NCBI RefSeq assembly: GCF_014805625.2 | Contig: NW_023998432.1 | Span: forward strand, 4,171,207-4,235,206 | Length of the DNA stretch: 64,000 nt | Direction: 5' to 3' | Origin: Glossina fuscipes | Taxonomy: Eukaryota > Arthropoda > Insecta > Diptera > Glossinidae | Shown here: piece by piece, positions 51,101 to 58,849 of the stretch | Layout: every line of letters begins with the position of its first letter | Position numbering within the stretch: the first letter of the stretch is position 1 | Notes under the pieces: model-generated | The model's database searches: none | Told to the model about the DNA's origin: nothing | What the model saw: the letters and a program-made list of their open reading frames with translations, nothing else | Translations under genes and position numbers: made by a program

Positions 51101-54100
51101 TGCATTTTAGCTTAGGTGTTTTTAGCTCACTGTTGCCTAGCAGCAACAATTGCTATATATTCAACAAGCTAATGTGGGGATTTTTCTTGGCCTAACATTC
51201 TGTGGTAAATCTATGAACTAGCGTGTGTCCACATGTGTGGGTAGAAGCAAGACTAGTATGCATTCCCAGCTCTCTTTCAAACTAATAGGTAGATACTACT
51301 GAGTTAACTTTGGCAATTATTCTGCCGATTCCACGAGAATCTGCTAAAGCTAACTTGTGCATGTCGAAGCTAATGCGTATTCTCAGGCTGCTGAATCACA
51401 GTAGCCATATAAAGGCAGAGAAAAAGAGAGCGAGTATGAATATGAGGTATGAGTCTGGCTCGGTAGCAATGTTACCATTAAGCGCAGGAATATCATCGTA
51501 TATGCGGTTGTATAAGATATCGATAGCTTAACTCGTATTGTGAGCACTACTTTAAGAGCGAGTTATTTATAATAAAGTGCAAATTAACACCTCGGTACTT
51601 CTCACCTTTTAAATTGTTTTCAACACGGACTCTGGACATAGACGAGCTTCACTTCCACAATACAAGCTGAAAACTCATTTAGGAATAACAGATTTGTTTC
51701 CTGTACACCACACGTAACAATTTCACTAAATTTGGTTTCACTTCGCACAGCCCGGACAGATTCGTCATTTTTATAACAAATTTAAACCATTTCTATGCGC
51801 TGTATAGCTGCGTATATTTCCTGGAAGATTTGGCAAGTAATATTGAACACAAATGTCAATTTCGGCGGGAATCTAGCAAAAAACATGATGATAAGACATT
51901 TAAAAAAAACTTCTAAGATCATAACCCTGTATAAATAACAAGGGATGTTCGTATATGTGTACGCTATAGACTAAAAAAATCCACGGTTGGTTTACACGCG
52001 GTTTTTCGCAAAACGATCCGCCTTTGCAGAACGATTCGCCTTGTTTCTAATAGTGTAAAAGTTATTCATATCCTCGATCTGCAATAAAGTGTTAAAAATA
52101 TTTTCAACACTCCGCATACGTAACACAACAAAGTTGGCGATCTTCACACGCCTTTTCAGATTTCCATCTACATGACCATAAGCTTTTACACGGTCTTGCT
52201 CGCAGGCAGAAAGCGTCATATATTTTTCCCCAAAAAAATTATTTTCCAGTAACAACTACAACAAGTAGTGTAGTTGCTTTGGCAATTCGACTTATATACA
52301 TTCTCACTTTTATGGTGTTAAATTATCAAAAATGTTAAATATATAGTTTGAAGTTTAGTTTTTTTCTAGAAAGAGTGCATCGCTGTGAACTGTTTGTATA
52401 CTTATTCAGTAATACTACGTACGATTTTTTCATGTTCTACTTTTTTCATTCCTTTTATTAATTATATACATAGGTACATTTCATGGTCAAAAAGAATTAC
52501 AACATAAGTGAGTATACAAGGTAACTAGATGGCTGCAAATCTTTTTTCATAAACTCCTCAATCATCAAGTCGTATTAGCAACAAAATATAAATTATGAGC
52601 TTAGCAATGCGTTTAATTTTCTTCTAAACTTATTCAAGACATTATCGAACGATTTCAGACTCAAATGTAACGCATTGAAATATCTAGCAACACGAACAGG
52701 AAGCGATCGTTCGGCTGATGAGTTAGAAAAACGTAATATTAATATGAGAGGGTTTCTATTCGATGTAGAGACCTGCAGTTATTCTATTAAAAGGCTTGGA
52801 GATCAAAATTGAAAGATTTTGTAGATGTAGATAAGCAATCCGAATTTTAGATAATCGTTAAAGATGAATTCTATGAAAGCATGAAAGAAGGAGGAGACGT
52901 GGTCTCTAAGATGACATTGTAAACAAAGCGTGTTATGCAGTATACTTTGAAGCCTTAGTATATAACTTTATACCTTGAGCACTCAGAAAAGACTTCGCTA
53001 CGACAGTTAACATGCGTCATGAGAAGCAAATGCGGAATGTTATGTTTAACTTGTAGAAGTAGAGACAGGTTTAAATTGTAGTTTTCAGAGCGTAAGACAA
53101 ACTTTAGTACTATAAGCTCAATGGAATAACCAGATATTTTTATGTTGATGTTGCAAGACCCAGCAGAGGGACCATTGACGAATCAAGCTTTATTCTTACT
53201 GGAGTTAATGCAAAGCATATTGTCTATGGTCTAGGAGTTAACAATTGCTTATGACTCGTTAATGTTGTCTTTGAATAAATGCAGATAATCCCTATCAAGC
53301 AGAAAGATGTCGTCTACAAAAAAGAGCAGCCGTTACTAACCAAAACCCCAAGATCATTTACGCAGAGGGTAATTAGTAGGGGCCCAAAATGGAACAGACA
53401 TAATGTAAACAAGGGAAGAAACAAATGTTCACGATTCGAAATACACGATCACATAAGCTTACAAGCATTTCGAGAAAAGTTGAATTTATCATATAATTTG
53501 CTTAATGTATGGGACTCTGTCAAATGTTTTTGTTGGATCTAGAACGACAAGAACATAAGTCAATTGATGCTATCCTTTATGGACTACGTGGCGAAAATTA
53601 AAAGTTCCGAGAAGCAGCCTCCTGACAGAGAACGGAACTGGGCATCGTGCGGTGCAATATCGTTATTCAAGAACAAATCAGAATTTGCTCGTTCATGATA
53701 TGCTCCGTAACTTTTAAGAGGCAGGGTAGGATACTAATCAGTCCAAAAAGAGAAATCCTGTTTAGGAATGGATCTCATACGGTATATTTTGCAATCCTTG
53801 GGAAATTTGGATGTAGTTATATTCAAACCTCTCATCTTTGAGGCTTTGTGGATATGACGTTTCTGCGCTGTAATTTTTGTGTTGTATGGAAGTTTCGCGC
53901 AGACTACTTGCAAAATCTCGCATGAGTCTAATCTCAATTTTGAACAAAATGTTGGAGCATCTATGTGTTTCGATGTTTCTGCTATAATCTAAACATAAAA
54001 ACTTCCGAATAAAGTAAAATATCATAAAAAGAATTCTTAACTAGCCACTTTCCAGCAAGAAATCTTCGAAGACAGAGAAAGAGAAAAAATTTGATTTTGA

Positions 54101-57100
54101 AAGGGTAGTTATATAGTGCTAGAATCGCAGACTAATGCAGAAAACTACAAGACGTTTATTGTTGTATAAAAACATTTCCATAACACACTCCAAAACTTTA
54201 AACACACTTTTTCCGAAACATGACTTTTCAAGATGGTCGACAGCATAGCTGTTACAATCTTCATTTTTTCATCCAATATTTTTTTGGTTTTCGACAAATC
54301 ATTTTGCACACATTTTTTGTAAAAGCGCCCATATTGCGCAAGATTAAGTGTTTCTTTTTATTATTCAAGTTTGCACCAAAAGCGTGTTAGCCACAGAACT
54401 TATTAAATTGAAAATACCTAACGAACGTGGCTGCTGTGTTGACGCTTTTTAATATTTTTGAAAAATAGTTACTTCCCCTTCCAACTCATGAAAATTGTTG
54501 AGAAAACATTTTTTAAGAATATTACTTTGGCCCTTTATACTAAACTTAGTCAGATTCCTTAACTTAAAGTTTTCTAATTTTTTGAAAGTTTCTTAATGTT
54601 CAATACTAGTTGTAATGACTTTGTGACACAAAAGTGAAGTGCCTAATTATGTTTAATCCTAATTTTAGCTTCTGACTAACCATTTTACATTCTATGCGTT
54701 CCACTCTGGTGCTGCAGCATCAGTGTTGAAATTGCGTTTTGCTGTTATAAAGAAAACCACCGAAACGGCAAAATTGTGGTCGTCGCATAAATGCAGCAAA
54801 ATGAAAGAAAGAGTAACATCAAACAGGAGAAGAAACAGCACAGCGAAACAAGCAGAATAGATTACGTATGTCACAGACACGTACTACTGAACCATAACAA
54901 AAACACGCAGCACGAAATAAAGAAACTCGAATAAGAATTGGAGAATGAAAAAAAACTGTGTTACCTTATGATTGCAACGAACAACGTGACACTAGTCGAT
55001 TACGAATGCATACGTGGGAGCTCCAGTAATTTCCTAGTGCTAAACCAATTCTCATCATACCCTATTCGCTATTCTCGATAATGAGACTTTGTCACTGAGT
55101 CCAACAAGCTTTCGGACAGTCCTTACCAATTCGTTCTCAGCTGGGAGGTCTACGTTATTCATCATATATTATAACTTTCAGATCACCTATGGGACGCTAT
55201 GTACAATTTTCTGCTACAAATATCTATTCGACTCCACCGCAGTACACTTTTGCTTTTATTATTTTTAAAACTTTGCTAACGTTTTAGGAAATTTCATTTA
55301 CAAATAAATTAGGTAGTTTTTATACGTACGTATTTCATTAAATAACGACACTAAATAACGGCAAAATTCCGCCGCAATTTGTTTTTCCTTTTTTTTTGCT
55401 TTATAGCATAAACAATTCATCAAATATACTAAAATAAGTGGAATTTTATAAATTGGCCGTAGTTAGTTTATATGTCATTGTCGGTTTACCAATACTTAAA
55501 AATTTGGTAGACTACCGTAAGATGATTGGTTTTTGAAACGTTTAAACGATATTTCCATACAGATTCCTATAGCACTTATCATAATACCCAACATTTTTTT
55601 TGTATGGGCGTGTGTGGACCTGACGCTTACTATTATTTTTATAGACGATTTCCGCTTCCCTTCCAACACACACATGTTTTTGTTTTTGTGGGGTTCAAAA
55701 GGTATTTTCACTTAGGCTCCGTTTCCGTATGCCAAAGTATGCGGCACTTCTAAATTTCGACGAGCTAGGGCTTCAAATTCGCTCAAAATCGTGTTCATAT
55801 ATACATTTGAAGTTCTTTCAAACACTTAGCTGTGCTATAATCGTGAGAGCTCTGCCAGTAGGTCAAGATTTCTGCAAATTAACACTGAGTGTGTATCCTT
55901 ACTGTTAAAAAATTGAAGTAGTTAGATAAGTTTCAATAAGTGCCCTCGAAGTGGAATTATCACTGTACCCGATCGAAAGCAATTAATCCTTAGTAAGAAT
56001 CAACCACAACAGTCCGCGTTTCTGCGATTTAGGTTACTTATTTTTGAATAAAGTATAGAGAAACAGGTAATATCAACATGCCTATACACTTTATTGCTGG
56101 AGGAAAAAATCTGAATCTGCTTTAGGATTCATATGTATTTCTAAAACAGATGGTTGACGAAACGAGGAAAGTGAATACGATGTGAATCAAGGTAATCGTT
56201 TCTTTTTTCTGAACATTCAATCCACTTAATGCAAAGTTAATGTGGACGTGTGCGTAAAACAAGTATATAAGGAAGATTTGCTTATTAATATTGAAAGTAT
56301 AAATAAGTTCGGCGTGCATTTGAATTGTTGAATTTATTTTAAAACAAAATGAATGAACTTATTAATGAAAGCATTGTCCGCCGCTAGTACCAATTTTTTC
56401 CCGCCTCTCAAGCAATTTTCACATTAGATTTCAAACAAATATCTTCTCTTTTGAGGCTATCCCCAAAGAAACTTATATTTAGATATCAGAACAATGGGAG
56501 CACCGTTTAAGTAAACAATAAGTCGTGTATTAAAAACTGTGTTACTCGGAAAAATAGTGTGTGCCGATAATTGCGCCGATGGTAGTATATTCCCAGGGCC
56601 AAATTTCTTCCCACTGAAAGCTCATGATATGGTAACTTTTGGCATCTCTTGCTCATTTTTTCTCGCAATTACATGAGTTATTGTTGGTAACGTTGCTTAG
56701 TAATAATTTAATTTAATTGAAGCAAATCATAATAAATGAAACCATCATGGGTATTCAGCTTTATCGTCAATGTTATTGGTTATTGGTTTGCATACTTTGT
56801 ATAATAATTATTTGGGATTTTGATATCTTAGCGTATGCAATGTTCACATTTAGCAGCACTGTCTTTTGAAGTAGGAAAAATTTCCTCGGAAAATAGGTTT
56901 TTTTTGGCACAGAACTGCATACGTTTAAGGCTCTAAGAAATTAAGTAGTGTACGTTTTAGTAAGATAGTTATGTATGGCTTAAAGAGATTACTTTTAAAT
57001 GAAGAAATCACAGTCATATTCTAAGTCCTACATTACTACACTGCCTCTTAGAAAATGGACTGAACTAAATTATACTCTCATAGTTTAGTACAAAGTGAGT

Positions 57101-58849
57101 CTCATTAATTAATATGTTATAATAACAGATCATCGTCAAACGTAAAAAAATTTTTTACTATGTTTTACTAGTATGGAATACATATTGCATCATAAAAAAA
57201 AAAACATTATTCCAGTAGATAAGAAACTTAAATAGCTTCAACAACTGCAAAAACATAACGTCATTAACATTCGATTCTGTTCATATAAGTAAGGATACGA
57301 AGAAAAAAACCAACATATTGTTAAAAATTAATTTTTGGAGGAGTATTATTTTTGCTGAATAACGTCATTTAAACGTTTTAATATATCTTATAAAATCTTT
57401 CTTGTGTACGAAACATGGATCTTATTCCATTTCTCTTATAGTCTGTTTTTCAGATCTTGGATGGAAGGGATTGAGTGTTTTCTTACTTGGCTGTCCAATT
57501 CATCTCATAAATGTTTAGGTCTTTATGCCTGGTGAGTTGTGGAAGAGGGTGAAGCACTTTGGGGCAGTTATATAAAAGCTATACTTAAATTAAGCGAGAT
57601 TTATGCTTGAGATCGTTATCTTGGTAGAATTTGAATGTTTCGAAGACACTAAGCTTGTCCGCTCTTTCTTTCAAACTTTCCTTCAATATCCTTAAATAAC
57701 CCTCCGTGTTAACAATGCCATCTATAAACAACAATTTTCAGACTCCATTGTCCCAATGCATACCAAACTATAACATGATAATTGCCGTGCTCGCCGCAAA
57801 ACGCGACTACAAAAACGTCAAAACCTTGCTCGCGGAGTGGTCTTTGAAGTTTAGGAAATAGCCAAAAGTTCCATGGGGCTAAATCAGGTAAATAAGGTGG
57901 TTGTGGGTTGAATTTAGATGCAGAAATTGTTTGTGTTAGTACCAATCTAGATGTGATGGATTTCAAGCTCAAAATATTTTTTGAAATGTGGTTGACTGAT
58001 CAGTTTAAACTGCCAACAGCGATTACAAGGTCCTTACGTGACTTTCACCAATAAGGATTGATGGTCATCCAGGACGCTCTTCGACATCAACCCCTTTGCG
58101 GCCTTCTTTAAACTGTTTATACCACTTGTAAACATTACTTCCCGATAGATTGAAAAGATCTGTGCAACACCTTAAACGTTTTTGCACAAGAAATTTCATT
58201 TTGCAAACGACATTTAATGTAACTTTGTTGCTCAAAAAAACGGCACATTGTAAAATTGAAAAAAAACAATTTTTGCGTCGTATAAAACCAAGCGAATCCG
58301 AAACACTGATGACGTTAAGATATGAAATTTGGCACAGCGAGTCTGTCACTGTGCTACCAAATTAGAGAAAAAATATTTCTGATACTCGATATACTTGCGC
58401 AATTTTACTTGAATATTAAGTTTTAATCACAGTATTATATGATTTTGATATTATTCATTTTTATTTAATTTCAATTAACGCAGTACACAAAGCGCTCCAA
58501 AGGCGAAAGGATGTGTAACGCAAACCAACACCTGAATGTATTAACATAAGTACTATATAAATATATGGATTATGAATTAAAAACTACATTATAATTATAG
58601 ATTTATGAATAAGAAACATTGCATTACCGTATTAAAAAGATGATGAACCGTATGATTACTTACTCGATCTGAAATTAAATCACAGTCCTCTTGTATTAAA
58701 CGTGATAGAAAGGAATTGGGGTCGCGAGAAAGTGTTGTTTTTGTTGTTAAAAAGTATTGACCACCTACATTCAACTTAACCCACTGATCAGTGCCTTGTT
58801 TTTTCAGTAGATTTGAACTTTTTCGTGTGTTGACATTTACTGTAGTCAT
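20995..58849 (-). CDS. inc: insomniac: KCTD-family BTB adaptor of Cullin-3 ligase
   Basis: Four coding exons on the minus strand, 58849-58664, 22498-22313, 21331-21266 and 21189-20995, join at GT/AG sites with phase 0 throughout. They give 62+62+22+64 = 210 residues, about the length of Drosophila Insomniac. The N-terminal BTB/T1 fold (about residues 22-120) contains [20 protein letters not shown] and, after the first junction, [17 protein letters not shown]. The C-terminal KCTD5-like part includes [20 protein letters not shown]. Insomniac proteins are substrate adaptors that link targets to Cul3 for ubiquitination; in Drosophila the gene is needed for normal sleep (established). The start is preceded by CAAA, a good fly context. 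Intron 1 is 36,165 bp and full of transposon relics; introns 2 and 3 are 981 and 76 bp. All splice sites and the reading frame are intact, so the gene is probably functional. A non-coding 5' exon may exist above 58849. Confidence 0.95.
21266..21331 (-). CDS. inc: inc coding exon 3
   Basis: Sixty-six bases encoding [18 protein letters not shown] and ELTQ (residues 125-146), the linker after the BTB fold. The acceptor is TATAG and the donor GTACGTT. The exon is short, but both joints preserve the frame and the family sequence. Confidence 0.92.
22313..22498 (-). CDS. inc: inc coding exon 2
   Basis: Encodes residues 63-124 ([15 protein letters not shown] to LRDQ), completing the BTB fold. The acceptor ends AAATAG; the donor is GTAAGCAA. 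It joins exon 1 in phase 0, and the junction DR|DETGAY matches the KCTD family. Confidence 0.95.
22499..23089. other. inc: Intronic, nothing recognised
   Basis: AT-rich sequence directly upstream (in the intron sense) of the inc exon 2 acceptor. Two 60-70 codon frames are present but without recognisable content. Confidence 0.4.
23090..24360 (+). mobile_element. CR1/Jockey-like LINE fragment, internally deleted
   Basis: Plus-strand RT relic. [20 protein letters not shown] then [20 protein letters not shown] near 23390-23510 is the RT entry block (NYRPISILP-type). After a deletion of the catalytic core, [15 protein letters not shown] and [20 protein letters not shown] then YGLEV (about 23770-23960) represent the post-YADD region. 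Near 24140-24290 the conserved C-terminal box appears in broken frames ([14 protein letters not shown], then VARVTRCWN). RNase H is absent, as in CR1/Jockey elements. Multiple stops and shifts make it non-functional. Confidence 0.8.
24361..25499. other. LINE 3' UTR remnant and unassigned sequence
   Basis: An A-rich run near 24807-24850 may be the 3' end of the preceding LINE. A hairpin at 24979-25020 is listed separately. A short frame at 25027-25218 is unrecognised. Confidence 0.4.
24979..25020. repeat. Perfect 12-bp inverted repeat, 18-nt loop
   Basis: AGGTAGCGTAAA at 24979-24990 is the exact reverse complement of TTTACGCTACCT at 25009-25020. The loop is AT-rich. It could be the terminus of a foldback element or a chance hairpin; no flanking coding signal. 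Confidence 0.7.
25500..25960 (-). mobile_element. I-like LINE ORF1 (gag) fragment with zinc knuckles
   Basis: Minus-strand frame at 25698-25510 reads [17 protein letters not shown] then [20 protein letters not shown] then [15 protein letters not shown]. This gives one clean CX2CX4HX4C knuckle and two altered ones, the triple arrangement of I-factor-type ORF1. Upstream, frame-broken text ([16 protein letters not shown]) fits the typical pre-knuckle segment. Only ORF1 is present and no RT follows. It is in the same orientation as inc, unlike most LINE pieces here. Confidence 0.75.
25961..26359. other. Intronic, nothing recognised
   Basis: AT-rich, with a short hydrophobic plus-strand frame (about 25978-26160) lacking recognisable features. 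Confidence 0.35.
26360..26800 (+). mobile_element. RT core fragment of a LINE
   Basis: Plus-strand relic in mixed frames: [15 protein letters not shown] near 26430-26470 (the RT segment before the catalytic box), then MHVDDIKVF at 26583-26609, where HVDD (26586-26597) replaces YADD. Next come [20 protein letters not shown] and LEMALNIQK near 26625-26710, the typical region after YADD. Several stops. CR1/Jockey-like by context; RNase H not seen. Confidence 0.65.
26801..27140. other. GC-richer non-coding block of unknown origin
   Basis: Markedly less AT-rich than its surroundings, containing the small palindrome CACCACCTGAAGAGGTGTGG and the phrase GACTGGCCTGTGGGCC. No coding frame on either strand. 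It may be the 3' UTR of the preceding LINE or a separate repeat. Confidence 0.4.
27141..28383. other. AT-rich intronic sequence
   Basis: Contains a (GTAY)n/(TATG)n-like stretch near 27298-27330 and short A/T runs. No gene or element recognised. Confidence 0.4.
28384..28767 (-). CDS. Unrecognised 127-codon ORF, possibly a membrane protein relic
   Basis: ATG-initiated minus-strand frame beginning [20 protein letters not shown] and ending [10 protein letters not shown]. It has a hydrophobic, potentially membrane-spanning segment ([18 protein letters not shown], about residues 35-52). Codons are more varied than in chance AT-rich frames. The C-terminal GLYEVVY is weakly reminiscent of insect odorant receptors, but the order of segments does not fit, so I do not assign it. 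It lies inside the inc intron on the inc strand and could be a decayed gene or element fragment. Confidence 0.25.
   Translation of the reverse strand: MEKYLRQPKTQLQQFLQHFSPHFRPFGFKLNSYTILLPTCSYFLILVIYSGFHSYNLQIIAQISIKLLQGQFCLSRFFYRLPSSDTSFSYISSWITFATQVAKLDHLANILTAVYDRFGLYEVVYTF
28768..29406. other. Intronic, with long T-runs
   Basis: Contains T-runs at about 29170-29191 and 29382-29395, which read as poly-A on the minus strand and may mark 3' ends of minus-strand retro-insertions. Otherwise nothing recognised. Confidence 0.4.
29407..33250 (+). mobile_element. Near-full-length CR1-like LINE, inactivated
   Basis: Plus strand, 5' to 3'. A PHD-like zinc cluster (about 29407-29580: [13 protein letters not shown], then [11 protein letters not shown]). 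ORF1 text (about 30030-30150: [20 protein letters not shown]). An endonuclease start at 30342 ([13 protein letters not shown]) and further EN text ([18 protein letters not shown], about 30722-30780, where GDFN has become GYFF). An RT region ([20 protein letters not shown] near 31815-31870, [13 protein letters not shown] near 32000-32040, [14 protein letters not shown] near 32190-32230, YAND at 32258-32269). A CR1-type C-terminus ([15 protein letters not shown], about 32870-32920). RNase H is absent. More than ten stops or frameshifts. Strand is antisense to inc. Confidence 0.85.
33300..33560 (+). mobile_element. I-like LINE fragment (RT end to RNase H start)
   Basis: [20 protein letters not shown] (about 33349-33410) resembles the RT-to-RNase H connection of I-like elements. 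[10 protein letters not shown] near 33497-33530 is an RNase H opening motif. The copy breaks off after that. Confidence 0.5.
33600..33885 (+). mobile_element. LINE endonuclease fragment ending in poly-A
   Basis: [16 protein letters not shown], then [20 protein letters not shown], then NGG in the frame 33614-33811 match the EN opening (ETWL, later GGGV). An A-run at 33872-33885 directly follows the broken frame and may be the 3' tail of an internally deleted copy. Confidence 0.5.
33900..38100 (+). mobile_element. I-like LINE, nearly complete but inactivated
   Basis: Plus strand. ORF1 zinc knuckle [14 protein letters not shown] (from 34140) followed by degraded knuckles (CLNFG, CANCG). EN at about 34830-35293 with [15 protein letters not shown] (GDFNA near 35090). 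RT from about 35960 ([13 protein letters not shown]), [16 protein letters not shown] near 36250-36300, [14 protein letters not shown], and an intact YADD at 36501-36512 in a shifted frame. [13 protein letters not shown] near 36800. RNase H near 37275-37640 ([34 protein letters not shown]). A terminal Cys-His cluster ([17 protein letters not shown]) near 37900-37950. At least eight frame breaks. It is the same family as the element at the left window edge and antisense to inc. Confidence 0.88.
38101..40109. other. LINE 3' flank and AT-rich intronic sequence
   Basis: No supported gene. A LINE 3' UTR probably occupies the first few hundred bases. A 71-codon minus frame at 39933-39718 is low complexity in composition (Asn/Lys/Cys/Met) and I do not accept it. 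Confidence 0.4.
40100..41085 (-). pseudogene. Unrecognised decayed coding sequence
   Basis: Minus-strand blocks with protein-like composition in several frames: [20 protein letters not shown] then [13 protein letters not shown] (about 41056-40935), [20 protein letters not shown] then KETKQK (about 40895-40805), [20 protein letters not shown] (about 40760-40700), [20 protein letters not shown] then [20 protein letters not shown] (about 40485-40365). A good acceptor-like tract (TTTTTTCTTTTCC, then GCTCAG) precedes the first block. In-frame stops separate the blocks. The parent gene is not recognised; it could be a retrocopy or a formerly nested gene. Confidence 0.35.
40116..40145. repeat. Perfect 11-bp inverted repeat, 8-nt loop
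   Basis: GTTTCTTCCAG at 40116-40126 is the reverse complement of CTGGAAGAAAC at 40135-40145, with loop TTCAAGTG. It lies at the low-coordinate end of the decayed coding block. Confidence 0.7.
41086..44199. other. AT-rich intronic sequence with degenerate repeats
   Basis: From about 41830 to 42350 there are recurrent words of the type CATAYACTTGAAYRCATG and TATATAT runs, suggesting an old degenerate satellite or repeat. At 43207-43275 a unit with TTACTTAGCCGAAACCA occurs twice about 40 bp apart. A T-run lies at about 43605-43622. No coding content recognised. Confidence 0.4.
44200..44740. other. Stretch open on both strands, unrecognised
   Basis: Plus strand is open from 44207 to 44740 (177 codons, start codon TTG in this frame; contains [20 protein letters not shown] and a hydrophobic C-terminus). 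Minus strand is open from 44595 to 44200 (131 codons from ATG, containing [20 protein letters not shown] and two hydrophobic stretches). Such length in AT-rich sequence is unusual, so one strand was probably coding once. The ATG on the minus strand is immediately preceded by an in-frame stop. I recognise neither product. Confidence 0.4.
44741..46029. other. Intronic; one doubtful minus ORF
   Basis: A minus-strand ATG frame at 45788-45513 (91 codons; contains [20 protein letters not shown]) has mixed, plausible codons but no recognised domain and no splice context. The rest is AT-rich with a (TA)n run near 45430-45446. Confidence 0.3.
46030..49490 (+). mobile_element. I-like LINE, internally deleted and inactivated
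   Basis: Plus strand. Scrambled ORF1-like text near 46180-46290 ([20 protein letters not shown]). At 46842 the EN start [20 protein letters not shown] appears, but most of EN is deleted, jumping to [20 protein letters not shown] (EN end) and [18 protein letters not shown]. The EN-RT linker follows ([20 protein letters not shown]). [22 protein letters not shown] near 47800-47860, and QADD (47909-47920) in place of YADD, then [20 protein letters not shown]. RNase H: CTDGSK near 48672 and [20 protein letters not shown] near 48935-48995. It belongs to a different subfamily from the 34-38 kb element. Antisense to inc. Confidence 0.87.
49491..50128. other. Intronic, nothing recognised
   Basis: AT-rich. 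Overlapping frames on both strands between 49712 and 50135 lack domains; these look like chance openings. Confidence 0.35.
50129..50562 (+). mobile_element. mariner-family transposon, 5' end and transposase N-terminus only
   Basis: From 50220 an ATG frame reads [20 protein letters not shown] then NAAKKN; after a +1/-1 shift it continues [20 protein letters not shown] then FARF, then [20 protein letters not shown] and [15 protein letters not shown]. This is the paired helix-turn-helix DNA-binding part of mariner transposases ([22 protein letters not shown]). One stop interrupts the second half, and the element ends about 50562 before any of the catalytic DDD region. The upstream sequence at 50129-50144 (CGCCTGAGTGTCTCAA) is probably part of the 5' non-coding end. 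Confidence 0.8.
50563..51169. other. Intronic, nothing recognised
   Basis: AT-rich sequence between the mariner fragment and the LTR-like block. Confidence 0.4.
51170..51640 (+). mobile_element. Possible solo LTR
   Basis: A less AT-rich block with LTR-like signals in the expected order: a possible TG start near 51173 (TGTGGGGATTTTTC), a TATA box TATAAAG at 51418-51424, and a polyadenylation signal AATAAA at 51571-51576 followed by a T-rich tail. I could not find a matching CA end with a target-site duplication, nor a second copy in the window, so this remains tentative. Confidence 0.3.
51992..52255 (-). mobile_element. Possible Tc1-like transposase N-terminal fragment
   Basis: Minus-strand 87-codon frame with [20 protein letters not shown] then [14 protein letters not shown] and [17 protein letters not shown]. 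The LS-x-E-x-x-RVKAY start and the following basic helix resemble the first helix-turn-helix of Tc1-like transposases. No catalytic region follows. Assignment is by resemblance only. Confidence 0.4.
52440..53720 (-). mobile_element. CR1/Jockey-like LINE fragment, minus strand
   Basis: Read on the minus strand: [20 protein letters not shown] near 53555-53490 (RT block A), [12 protein letters not shown] near 53480-53440, and [15 protein letters not shown] with FVDD at 53320-53309 (the YADD box altered). The conserved C-terminus lies near 52780-52593 ([14 protein letters not shown], then [20 protein letters not shown] and [13 protein letters not shown] with its stop at 52593). An AATAAA with A-rich text about 140 bp later fits the 3' end. 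Many stops and shifts. Orientation is the same as inc, the exception among RT-bearing pieces in the intron. Confidence 0.75.
53721..57399. other. AT-rich intronic sequence
   Basis: No gene recognised. Minus-strand frames at 53734-54025 could be upstream parts of the adjacent LINE but carry no motif. Frames near 54692-54880 and 55496-55753 look like chance openings. Nothing else supported. Confidence 0.35.
57400..58350 (-). mobile_element. Mosaic of mariner and Tc1-like transposase relics
   Basis: Minus strand. At 58195-58060: [20 protein letters not shown] then [20 protein letters not shown] then RPG, a mariner N-terminus ([11 protein letters not shown]). After a deletion, [20 protein letters not shown] at about 57905-57845 is the mariner C-terminal catalytic block. 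From about 57785 the text becomes Tc1-like: [17 protein letters not shown], then [35 protein letters not shown] near 57640-57600, and in broken frames [11 protein letters not shown] and [10 protein letters not shown] near 57470-57360. Frameshifts and stops throughout. Either a Tc1-like element inserted into a mariner relic, or two fragments joined by deletion. Confidence 0.7.
58664..58849 (-). CDS. inc: inc coding exon 1
   Basis: Encodes residues 1-62 ([12 protein letters not shown] to CDLISDR), the N-terminal tail and the first half of the BTB fold. The donor is GTAAGTAA, a strong site, at 58663. Phase 0. Confidence 0.95.

Larger units (their letters stand above)
22499..58663 (-). other. inc: inc intron 1 (36,165 bp), transposon-filled
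   Basis: Defined by the GTAAGT donor after exon 1 and the AAATAG acceptor before exon 2. It contains at least nine non-LTR fragments, three mariner/Tc1 pieces, a possible solo LTR and several unexplained coding-like blocks, each listed below. Most LINE pieces are on the plus strand, antisense to inc. Confidence 0.9.

Noticed and set aside
53279..53542. Plus-strand 87-codon frame
   Set aside because: It is the antisense of the minus-strand RT region (FVDD box and surroundings) and has no recognisable content of its own.
55496..55753. Overlapping frames rich in Phe/Tyr/His
   Set aside because: Chance openings in pyrimidine-rich DNA; no family resemblance.
22499..58663. Recursive-splicing (ratchet) sites in the long inc intron, e.g. 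minus-strand AG|GTAAG-like joints near 39010 and 40890
   Set aside because: The juxtaposed AG|GTAAG is present at both, but neither has the pyrimidine-rich tract expected upstream. A systematic scan was not possible by eye.
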